Below are positions 1 to 6,809 of a DNA stretch of 16,184 nucleotides, in pieces. This DNA comes from DATDYA01 sp035289165 (GTDB lineage: Bacteria; Patescibacteriota; Patescibacteriia; Magasanikbacterales; GWA2-37-8), in the NCBI GenBank assembly GCA_035289165.1, contig DATDYA010000036.1:1-16184 (forward strand), read 5' to 3'. Made by a program: the position numbers and the translations under genes. A model generated the notes under the pieces. It was not told the origin of the DNA, did no database searches, and saw only the letters and a list, made by a program, of their open reading frames with translations. How positions within the stretch are numbered: position 1 is the stretch's first letter; each line of letters opens with the position of its first letter.

Positions 1-81
1 CACAGCGTCCGAGATCGCTTTCAAGATCTCGTACGCCGTACCCGCTCCGGACAAAAACTCGCTTTTCGGCTTGCGGGCCAT
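1..81 (-). CDS. Unidentified protein, N-terminal 27 residues only
   Basis: Only the first 27 codons lie in the window; the gene continues beyond position 1. The ATG at 81-79 is preceded by a near-ideal Shine-Dalgarno GGAGGT (92-87) with a 5-base spacer, which fixes the start. The visible peptide begins MARKPKSEFLSG and continues as a likely amphipathic helix ending KAISDAV, so it is a basic N-terminus without signal peptide or membrane segment. I do not recognise the family. The segment 1-180 is about 58% G+C by my count (104 of 180), and codons ending in G or C dominate, unlike the genes to the right. No other clear gene start in the window has a Shine-Dalgarno sequence. The gene may come from a transferred element or a different expression class, or the contig may be chimeric here. 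That it is coding is supported by the start signal and the open frame, but 27 codons is little. Confidence 0.55.
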   Translation of the reverse strand, partial: MARKPKSEFLSGAGTAYEILKAISDAV

Positions 82-103
82 CGCCCACCTCCCTCTAGAA
101 CCG

Positions 104-159
104 TGGCTCACCCCTCATCTACGCGACTTGCATAGACATAGGGCCTGCCAACCAAGCCA
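104..159 (-). ncRNA. Predicted structured 5' leader of the left-end gene
   Basis: Read on the minus strand, this stretch folds into nested helices. The outer helix is UGGCU (159-155) with AGCCA (108-104). Inside, CCCU/AGGG (complement of 143-140 with 115-112) continues into a 7-base-pair stem including two G-U pairs, between 137-131 and 123-117, closed by a 7-base loop (130-124). An 11-base strand faces a few bases on the other side, giving a strongly asymmetric internal loop. A competing small hairpin just upstream (about 173-158, CCGGGA/UCCUGG) shares bases with the outer helix, so two alternative folds are possible. It lies about 12 bases upstream of the Shine-Dalgarno, where a cis-regulatory RNA would act. 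It matches no riboswitch or ribosomal-protein leader that I recognise. Found by hand pairing only; no energy calculation or covariation. Confidence 0.4.
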
Positions 160-224
160 GGATTATTCCCGGCCTTCTTTCTGCCTTCTCCGTTAAAATA
201 AGGCAAAAAGAAAACTAGGAGGTT

Positions 225-255
225 GTAAAAAAGAACAGTTTTATGAACTGTCCTT
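225..255 (-). terminator. Rho-independent terminator of the PMM/PGM gene
   Basis: On the minus strand, AAGGACAGTT (255-246), loop CATAA, AACTGTTCTT (240-231) pair over 10 positions with one G-U pair, followed by a T run ending near 226. In the plus direction the same position is an A-C mismatch, so the signal favours the minus strand. It lies 46 bases after the TAA of the sugar-phosphate mutase gene and separates it from the left-end gene on the same strand. Confidence 0.8.
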
Positions 256-301
256 TATACTATGTTTTGACTAAAAAGTCAACGTTCAAGGTGGATAACT
301 A
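256..301. other. Short spacer without visible feature
   Basis: Between the terminator and the stop codon of the mutase gene. No reading frame or signal of note. Together with 160-224 (A/G-rich, no clear promoter for the left-end gene found) this is the only stretch in the left part not assigned to a function. Confidence 0.5.
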
Positions 302-1663
302 TTACTGTATAATTTTCTTTACTTCCTTTATTTTTTCTTGCATTGTCGCTTCGTCGTCGGCCTCAAGATTTAAACGTAAAAGTGGTTCAGTGTTGCTACC
401 CCGGACATTAAACCAAAAATTTGGATAAGTAAAGGTTAAGCCATCTAGATCTGAAATGACGGCATCAGAATATTTTGTTTTAAGTTTCTGTAAAATTATT
501 TCCTTGTCTTCCACTTCGAAATTTATTTCTCCAGAATGAAATTTGGTATTCATAACCGGCCATAATTCACTTAATTTTTTATTTGACTCGGAAAGGATTT
601 TTAAAATGTATAGCAAGGATAAATCGCTAGACTCCACATCATACATATCCCCGTAGTACAGGTGGAGCGAAAGCTCGGCTGCAAAAACAGCTTTCCTTTC
701 TTTCATAAAAGCCTTAATATTAGCATGACCGACTGGACACATCTGGGTTTGCCCACCATTCTTCTCCCAAATTTCTTTAACCGCCCGACTCATCCGAAGG
801 TCGTACAAAAGCGTCGAACCGGGTTTAGACCTTAAAACTTCCAGACCAACTAAGCCACCAACAAAGGAGGCGGGAACAACCTGGCCTTGGTTATCGACTA
901 AACCAACACGATCCGCATCACCATCTAGAGCAAAACCAAAATCAGCCTTGGTTTCCAAAACTTTAGCCTGGAGATCTTTTAAGGTTTCTACTTTTAATGG
1001 ATTGGCTTCGTGATTAGGAAAATTACCATCTGGTTCGAGATAAAGGTATTCTACTTCAACTGGTAATTGTTTTAAAATTTCTGGCAAAGTTACTTTGGCC
1101 ATACCGTTCCCCGCGTCCACCACAATTTTTAATGGCTTTAAACTGCTACGCGGGACTAGGCCGAGTACCCGATCCATATAATCCTTTAAAACATTTTTCT
1201 CTTCAGTCTTCGCTTGTCCTCCCCCACTTACCACATAAGTCATATTAACCAATTCTGCCAACCGACTCATGCCGTTGTTTTTACCAATCGGTAATCCATC
1301 GCCTAAGGTTAATTTAAAGCCGTTATATTCCGCCGGATTGTGACTGGCTGTGACCATAATCCCGCCAGCGTGCTCTGGGTAATGAGCGCAGGCAAAATTA
1401 AATAACGGGGTAGAACTCAGCCCAATATTCACCACGCTAATACCAGCGTCATTTAGACCACGAATTACCTCGGGATAATATTCTTGACTGGAAGCCCGCA
1501 TGTCATAACCAACTACTAGTTTTTTATTGGTTGAATCTGTGCCTTTTTCCTGTAAGAGAACCGGAAAACTACGACCAATCTGGTACGCCAGTTCTTTGGA
1601 CAACTCTCCTTGTACTAAGCCGCGGATGTCATAGGCTTTGAAGATGGTTTTGGTAAAATTCAT
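302..1663 (-). CDS. manB: Phosphomannomutase/phosphoglucomutase
   Basis: Alpha-D-phosphohexomutase, interconverting hexose 6-phosphate and hexose 1-phosphate in the cytosol to feed nucleotide-sugar and glycan synthesis. About 453 residues, normal for the family. The N-terminus has the FKAYDIRG motif. The phosphoserine loop TASHNP carries the catalytic Ser107, and the metal loop DGDADR spans 247-252. The C-terminal phosphate-binding loop reads RGSNTEP. The sugar-binding loop, usually GE(M/L)SGH, reads AELSLH at 329-334, so both glycines are replaced; specificity or activity may be altered. I chose the ATG at 1663 because FKAYDIRG usually lies close to the start; the longer frame to 1744 would run across the promoter at 1698-1727. 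No Shine-Dalgarno is visible. It is transcribed away from clpC. The exact sugar preference (Man or Glc) cannot be told from sequence, so the symbol is tentative. Confidence 0.93.
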   Translation of the reverse strand: MNFTKTIFKAYDIRGLVQGELSKELAYQIGRSFPVLLQEKGTDSTNKKLVVGYDMRASSQEYYPEVIRGLNDAGISVVNIGLSSTPLFNFACAHYPEHAGGIMVTASHNPAEYNGFKLTLGDGLPIGKNNGMSRLAELVNMTYVVSGGGQAKTEEKNVLKDYMDRVLGLVPRSSLKPLKIVVDAGNGMAKVTLPEILKQLPVEVEYLYLEPDGNFPNHEANPLKVETLKDLQAKVLETKADFGFALDGDADRVGLVDNQGQVVPASFVGGLVGLEVLRSKPGSTLLYDLRMSRAVKEIWEKNGGQTQMCPVGHANIKAFMKERKAVFAAELSLHLYYGDMYDVESSDLSLLYILKILSESNKKLSELWPVMNTKFHSGEINFEVEDKEIILQKLKTKYSDAVISDLDGLTFTYPNFWFNVRGSNTEPLLRLNLEADDEATMQEKIKEVKKIIQ

Positions 1664-1678
1664 AATAAAAATCTTAAC

Positions 1679-1707
1679 TTGTAAATAACCTCTTTTCATT
1701 ATATAAT
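1679..1707 (+). promoter_or_regulatory. Promoter of clpC
   Basis: On the plus strand, -35 TTGTAA (1679-1684), a 17-base spacer and -10 TATAAT (1702-1707). Transcription would start near 1714, about 50 bases before the clpC ATG. The leader contains a small hairpin AGGCT-cata-AGCCT (1736-1749). No Shine-Dalgarno precedes the ATG. The -10 overlaps the divergent promoter, so RNA polymerase could not occupy both at once. Confidence 0.55.
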
Positions 1708-1727
1708 AACCCCGCTGAATTAGGCAA
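1698..1727 (-). promoter_or_regulatory. Promoter of the PMM/PGM gene
   Basis: On the minus strand, -35 TTGCCT (1727-1722), an 18-base spacer and -10 TATAAT (1703-1698). Transcription would begin near 1691, giving a leader of about 28 bases before the ATG at 1663. The -10 box is part of the palindrome ATTATATAAT that also serves the plus-strand promoter. Confidence 0.65.
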
Positions 1728-1763
1728 ATTTTAATAAGGCTCATAAGCCTCTGTTTCTGTTAT

Positions 1764-4265
1764 ATGAACTTACTCGACCGCTTTAGTACCCACTTACGAG
1801 ACGTGTTAGTCCGGAGTATTCGCCTCGCAAGCGAACTCGGACACGCCGAGGTTTTACCAATCCATCTGCTGTTTGCGCTATCAGCGCAAAAAGGGGCGGT
1901 GGCCGCAGAGATATTAGCCAGGTTTAAAGTAAAAGGAGCAACCTTAGAAAATGTTCTACTGGCTATACCGTCGGAGAGTCGTAAGGTAACCGTCAAAAAC
2001 GGAGTAAAAAACGAAGCGCTTTCGGTGCTGTCCCTAGCCGCGAAAACAGCCCTAGAAAAAGCCATGATTATTGCCCAAGAAAACCAACACAACTATGTAG
2101 GAACCGAGCATCTTTTGACCGCTCTCATTAGACAAGGTGACGAATATCTTAAACAAGTCTTCTTACAAGACGGGGTAAAAATGAACGAATTGGAAGAACA
2201 ATTACAAATCGTGTTAGGCAATGCCACGCAATTTCCACAAATTGCCGAGATGGCTGAAGCCGTAGAAAATTTACAAGATGCACTTGGTGAATCTATGGAT
2301 AATCCCCCGCTTAAAAAACCAGCACTTAAAAAAGAAAGTCTCTTAAGTTTTTTTGCCACCAATTTAACTAATCCGGAAATCCAAAAAAATATTGATCCGG
2401 TTATTGGGCGCGACAAAGAAATTGAGCGCCTGATCCAGATACTATCTCGCCGCACCAAAAACAATCCTATTCTCCTCGGTGACCCCGGGGTCGGAAAAAC
2501 AGCTATCGTTGAAGGTCTGGCGAAAAAAATATTAGAGGGCCAAGTGCCACCGCTACTTCTTAACAAAAAAATTTATGCCCTTGATATGAGCCTTATGATC
2601 GCGGGCACGATTTACCGCGGTGAATTTGAAGCACGTCTCCGTCAAGTAATGGAAGAAATTAGCAGCAATCCAGACATTATTCTTTTCATTGATGAGATTC
2701 ACAACATTGTGGGTGCGGGGTCAAACCAGGGCACCATGGATGCGGCCAACATTTTAAAACCCGTTCTCGCTCGAGGACAGATCCGTTGTATCGGAGCGAC
2801 CACAACTGAAGAATTTAAAAAACACATTGAAAACGACGCGGCTTTGGAGCGCCGCTTCCAACCGATTATTGTTCGTGAATCTAGTCTAGAAGATGCCGTT
2901 AAAATTATTCAGGGTATTAAAAGCAACTACGAACTTTACCATGATGTAGAAATAACCGACGAAGCCATCACTGCAGCGGTACGACTCGCAGACAAATATA
3001 TTTCCAACAAGTTCTTACCAGATAAGGCAATAGATATTATTGATGAGACGTCGGCCGCCAAGCGATTAGCCGCCAAAGCTCCGGCTTGGCAAGATAAATT
3101 GTGGCGGCTGAAACAAAAACTGGATAAAGTAATTTTAGATAAAGAAACAGCCGCTGGCACCGATGATTTCGAAAAAGCCGTTAAACTAAAAAAGGAGGAG
3201 GATAAATTACGAGCGGAAATTAAGAAAACCGAAGCCTTGGGACAAAAGAAAAAAAATAAATCTAATGGCATTATTACGTCCGTAGATGTAGCCGAACAAT
3301 TAGCTAAGATCATTGGTGTAAAACCGAGCGAACTAATGATGAGTGAAGTAGAGAGATTAAAAAACTTAGCTCATGATCTCAAAGAATATGTCGTCGGACA
3401 AGATAAAACTATTGAAGAAGTTACCAACATTATTCGCCAAGCCGAACTTGGTCTGACTCATCCCGAGCGACCGCTGGCCTCATTTCTGTTTGTTGGGCCA
3501 AGTGGAGTTGGAAAAACTGAACTAGCGAAATCCATTGCCAAGGTAGTCTACCCTGGCCACGAAGCCCTTATTAAGCTTGACATGAGTGAATTTAACGAAG
3601 GTTTTAGCGTCTCCAAACTCCTCGGTTCTCCGGCTGGTTATATTGGTTACAAAGAAAGTAACCAGTTTACAGATAAATTAAAGATGAACCCACATTCCGT
3701 GGTTTTATTTGATGAAATAGACAAGGCCCATCGCGATGTCATTAAATTACTTTTGCAAATACTGGAAAATGGTGAGATAACAGATGCGACTGGTAAAAAA
3801 ATTTCTTTGCGTCATGCAATCGTAATATTAACTACGACCCAGGGTGCAGAAGAAATTGAAAAAAAGAATTTTGGCTTTGGGGAAGATAACAACCAGCAAA
3901 ATAAAGCACAGGATCGTTTGAAACAAAAACTAAAAGAATTTTTCTCACCGGAAGTGATCAACCGTTTAGACGCGATTTGTCTTTTCAACAACCTTACCTC
4001 GAGTGATCTAATCTCAATCGCCGAAAAAGAAATCCGCCGATTGAATGACCGCTTAAAGTCTTACGCCACTTCGATTTCCCCCACTCCCGAGACTCTAACG
4101 TGGTTTCTAGAACAAACTGGAAACAAAAAGTTGTCTGCCCGTGATCTACGGAGAGAGATAAATAACCAAGTAGAAAAAGTGGTTGCGGCTCTTATCTTGC
4201 ACCAAAAGAATTTAAAAAAAGAATATCAGCTTACTATTAAGGAGAACGCTTTGGCCTTAGACTAA
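1764..4265 (+). CDS. clpC: ClpC-type AAA+ unfoldase (Clp/Hsp100)
   Basis: Two-ring ATPase that unfolds proteins and, in ClpC, feeds them to the ClpP protease in the cytosol. 833 residues, usual for ClpC. Order: Clp N-domain (about 1-150, beginning MNLLDRFSTHLRDVL); first AAA+ domain with Walker A GDPGVGKT (239-246), Walker B with D310-E311, pore loop GTIYRGEFE and ERRF arginine fingers; a short, charged middle domain with a UVR-like KAVKLKKEEDKL helix, which favours ClpC over ClpB; second AAA+ domain with Walker A GPSGVGKT (578-585), Walker B with D650-E651, pore loop GYIGYKE, NRLD and sensor 2 ARDLRR. FGF at 703-705 sits where ClpC/ClpA have the ClpP-docking [LIV]GF. Oddity: the sensor-1 Asn of the second ring (TSN or TTN in relatives) is Thr692 in ILTTTQGA. 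It is 16 bases upstream of the next gene and probably cotranscribed with it. Confidence 0.93.
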   Translation: MNLLDRFSTHLRDVLVRSIRLASELGHAEVLPIHLLFALSAQKGAVAAEILARFKVKGATLENVLLAIPSESRKVTVKNGVKNEALSVLSLAAKTALEKAMIIAQENQHNYVGTEHLLTALIRQGDEYLKQVFLQDGVKMNELEEQLQIVLGNATQFPQIAEMAEAVENLQDALGESMDNPPLKKPALKKESLLSFFATNLTNPEIQKNIDPVIGRDKEIERLIQILSRRTKNNPILLGDPGVGKTAIVEGLAKKILEGQVPPLLLNKKIYALDMSLMIAGTIYRGEFEARLRQVMEEISSNPDIILFIDEIHNIVGAGSNQGTMDAANILKPVLARGQIRCIGATTTEEFKKHIENDAALERRFQPIIVRESSLEDAVKIIQGIKSNYELYHDVEITDEAITAAVRLADKYISNKFLPDKAIDIIDETSAAKRLAAKAPAWQDKLWRLKQKLDKVILDKETAAGTDDFEKAVKLKKEEDKLRAEIKKTEALGQKKKNKSNGIITSVDVAEQLAKIIGVKPSELMMSEVERLKNLAHDLKEYVVGQDKTIEEVTNIIRQAELGLTHPERPLASFLFVGPSGVGKTELAKSIAKVVYPGHEALIKLDMSEFNEGFSVSKLLGSPAGYIGYKESNQFTDKLKMNPHSVVLFDEIDKAHRDVIKLLLQILENGEITDATGKKISLRHAIVILTTTQGAEEIEKKNFGFGEDNNQQNKAQDRLKQKLKEFFSPEVINRLDAICLFNNLTSSDLISIAEKEIRRLNDRLKSYATSISPTPETLTWFLEQTGNKKLSARDLRREINNQVEKVVAALILHQKNLKKEYQLTIKENALALD

Positions 4266-4281
4266 GCCAAGCCCACAAACT

Positions 4282-6765
4282 ATGTCAGAAAGGTCGTTGA
4301 AAAACGCTTTCGGAAACATTTTAAGGCATACCGGTCACCAAACCAATGCCTATTTTCGGATTACCGATTTATTAGGCGACAAACCCAGTCGGGCGCTGGA
4401 CACCGTCTTACTAAAAACTGGGCAGAAAGATGACTTTGACCCGCGGGCAACAGCGCGTGCGCGAGCCGCCTCAAACGTCTTTTTAAGACAACTGAAGGAA
4501 GCACTAAGGCTCAAAAAATCCGGGGCCTCAACTCAAACCCAAAAACTACTGCTGGCCCAAGCCTTGCGAAAATTTTTAGGTGCGACTAAAAGAGGCAAAA
4601 TATCTAAAATAGTTTTTGAACAGGCCAAGAGAAAGTTTGCGGAAGTCGCCAAACTTAACAATGAACCAGAAACTGAAACAGAAAGAAAAGAACGAGCAAA
4701 AAAAGAAGCGGTGGTAAAGAAAAAAGAAGAAAGGGGTAGTACTAAAAAAATCCAAGCCACCAAAACTGAAGGTAAAAAGGAGGCATTACCTAGCGTTGTA
4801 GTGGCCGAAGAAAAAATAAAAGTTCAATTAAAAAACATCGAAGATGAAATCGAGGAAGATACTAGAGAATTAAAAGAGGAAATACTCGAGGAAATAAAAG
4901 AACAGTTGCAAAAAGCCGCTCTGGTTGGTGGTTTAGATTGGGGAGAAAAATTTGACTTAGCAGAAAAAATTACCCAGATGATGTTAGGGGGTAATCTGGG
5001 TGTTGTTACGAAGTTGAAGGAAGCAGGGGCTCCAGGTTTAGACAATCTTCTCCCAGACATTGCCTTTAATCTTAAAATTGAAGGGAGGGAGGACCTCGCT
5101 AATCAAGTGGCCGGACAAATGGAAGACAAAAAATATCGAGAGATGACCTTAGAAGGTCTAGCTAAAGTTAGCCCAAACCCATCCCCGAGCACAACCGGAA
5201 CGACAGGCCAACCAGCCGAAGAAATGGCTACTACTCCCCCCACTGCTTCACCAACCTCACCAGAAATCCAGGTAAAAATTACAGAAGAGAATCAAAAAAA
5301 TAACGGAGGCAATAATCTTAATGACCCCGAACATATAAGTCAGACTCCTCAAAGTACCGAGACAGAAAATAAACAACAAGCCACCTCATCATCCGCTCCG
5401 GAAAAGATCGGCGCCTGGAGCGATGGCGAAGCCATAAGTGAAGGAAAAGAAAAAACTGACAGTCAACAACATCAAAAACAACCAGCCATTGTTCAAAATT
5501 TACCAACACCACAAACTGCCACGACAAAGATTGAACTAAACGAGGCCACCGCCCCGTCTTCGAGTTCGGTTGATTTGCCGATATCCCAAAAAAATGAGCT
5601 GGAGCAAGAACAAACAAACGCTTTGCCCAATTCCTCTCCTCCAGACACCCAGGTCCCCGCAGTTTCAACTCCTCATGGAGAAACTGATAAAAAACAAATA
5701 CAACTGTCTTCGGAGGAACTGAAACCAAAAAAGAATGGGACTGAATCCCCCGCTACTCCAAAAGCAAACATCGCAACCGCTGGCCCTTCTACCATTAACA
5801 CAACCCCTTCTCCTTCTGTACCAACCAAAACACCTGTCCCGGCTAAGCCGGCTGTAAGCCCTGATTTCACCATCTCTACACCACCTCCTTTAGAAGGAGT
5901 AAGCTCGACACCTGTCACAGATACTTCCGGAGCCGCTACGCCACCCCTATCTGTACCGACACAGGGTGACCAGACTGAATTAACTAATAGAAAAAACACC
6001 TTACAACCTGAAGATAATCAGCCGGTTGCCGCCACACCAGATGAATTACCAAGTTCACCTCTATCCGAAGGTCCGGCAGAAGAAAAACTACCCGAAACTA
6101 CTCCCAAAGAGCCGACTGACGCTCGCGCTGAAGCAGATAGAACTCCGGCAACTTTAAGCCCCGACGAACAGTCAGAAGTGGGCAGTGGATTGGATGGAGA
6201 CAGAGCTAAAGCCGCCAAAGACAAAACTAACGAAGTGCCGGGTGGCGAAGGGTCGCCTCTTCCCGGGGGAGAGCCAGGAGAAACGCCACCGGACATGGCT
6301 GAGTCAGAAGAATCGGAAGATCCGCAATTGGGCAATGCTAAACGAGCCGTAAACAAAGTAGCCCGGCCACTAAAAGGCTTCATGAATTTTCGACAACTGC
6401 AACAGATTAACCGCCAAATGAAAGAACTGGACAAAAAAATCCGAGACAAGAAAAAAGGGTTGAAAAAAGCGCGACGGGCAATTATAATCGGCCGCCTCCG
6501 TGGAGCATTCGGACAGTGTTGTTGTATTTGGTGGACTTTAGTCGGACCGCTTATCATCGCCGTACTTTTTCTGGTTCGTTTGGCGGTGCAAAAAGATAAT
6601 ATTTTTTCAGAAAAAATTGTTAAAGAACTTAAGTCCCTAGAGAAAGAAAAAGATGACTTACTTAAAAGAAGAGAAAATCTGTTAAATGTATTTAAGGCAT
6701 ATAACATACGTGAACAACAAGCCACCCAAGACGAAAACCAAAACCCGGAACAATCGAACTCTTAA
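4282..6765 (+). CDS. Large disordered membrane protein with coiled coils, unknown function
   Basis: 827 residues; no family recognised. The N-terminal part (about 1-115) is helical and basic. A Lys/Glu-rich coiled-coil region follows (about 125-215), then a small helical segment to about 295. Residues about 295-690 are very rich in Pro, Thr, Ser, Gln, Glu and Asn and almost certainly disordered, with repeated 'TP', 'PS' and 'TT' patches. A second basic coiled coil (about 704-735) leads to one hydrophobic helix (about 748-768) preceded by three adjacent cysteines and two tryptophans (CCCIWW). A last coiled coil (about 778-810) ends the protein. The layout suggests a membrane-tethered spacer or scaffold; which side the long arm faces is unclear. 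It lies directly after clpC without its own visible promoter, so it may be a ClpC partner or substrate (inference from position only). The start is supported by the 16-base gap after clpC, though no Shine-Dalgarno is present. Confidence 0.85.
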   Translation: MSERSLKNAFGNILRHTGHQTNAYFRITDLLGDKPSRALDTVLLKTGQKDDFDPRATARARAASNVFLRQLKEALRLKKSGASTQTQKLLLAQALRKFLGATKRGKISKIVFEQAKRKFAEVAKLNNEPETETERKERAKKEAVVKKKEERGSTKKIQATKTEGKKEALPSVVVAEEKIKVQLKNIEDEIEEDTRELKEEILEEIKEQLQKAALVGGLDWGEKFDLAEKITQMMLGGNLGVVTKLKEAGAPGLDNLLPDIAFNLKIEGREDLANQVAGQMEDKKYREMTLEGLAKVSPNPSPSTTGTTGQPAEEMATTPPTASPTSPEIQVKITEENQKNNGGNNLNDPEHISQTPQSTETENKQQATSSSAPEKIGAWSDGEAISEGKEKTDSQQHQKQPAIVQNLPTPQTATTKIELNEATAPSSSSVDLPISQKNELEQEQTNALPNSSPPDTQVPAVSTPHGETDKKQIQLSSEELKPKKNGTESPATPKANIATAGPSTINTTPSPSVPTKTPVPAKPAVSPDFTISTPPPLEGVSSTPVTDTSGAATPPLSVPTQGDQTELTNRKNTLQPEDNQPVAATPDELPSSPLSEGPAEEKLPETTPKEPTDARAEADRTPATLSPDEQSEVGSGLDGDRAKAAKDKTNEVPGGEGSPLPGGEPGETPPDMAESEESEDPQLGNAKRAVNKVARPLKGFMNFRQLQQINRQMKELDKKIRDKKKGLKKARRAIIIGRLRGAFGQCCCIWWTLVGPLIIAVLFLVRLAVQKDNIFSEKIVKELKSLEKEKDDLLKRRENLLNVFKAYNIREQQATQDENQNPEQSNS

Positions 6766-6769
6766 AACA

Positions 6770-6798
6770 TTGGCACAACTACCAAAATGAGCTATAAT
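6770..6798 (+). promoter_or_regulatory. Strong promoter giving a nearly leaderless transcript
   Basis: -35 TTGGCA (6770-6775), a 17-base spacer and a perfect -10 TATAAT (6793-6798), just after the stop of the previous gene. The expected start of transcription near 6804-6806 is only about 4-6 bases before the ATG at 6810, so the mRNA would have almost no 5' leader. It would drive the genes at 6810-10320 as an operon, possibly on to radA. Confidence 0.8.
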
Positions 6799-6809
6799 TA
6801 TAGTAGTCT

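Noticed and set aside
11..30. Inverted repeat GAGATC / GATCTC near the left edge.
   Set aside because: It lies within the partial coding region, is only 6 bases long and has no T tract. Chance or coding constraint explains it.
121..165. A stretch recalling the start of 16S rRNA on the minus strand (CGACTTGCAT then GCCAGGAT on the plus strand).
   Set aside because: The distance between the two words is about eight bases too short, and the surrounding bases do not follow 16S. The first word is mostly the loop of the hairpin described above.
1664..1744. A 27-residue N-terminal extension of the phosphohexomutase.
   Set aside because: It would run across the promoter boxes, and the family starts close to FKAYDIRG.
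2093..2566. A minus-strand open frame of 157 codons inside clpC.
   Set aside because: It lies wholly opposite conserved ClpC motifs and has no recognisable protein features.
6018..6725. A long minus-strand open frame opposite the 827-residue gene.
   Set aside because: It is Ser/Pro-rich with no domain and mirrors the biased codons of the plus-strand gene. No start signal.
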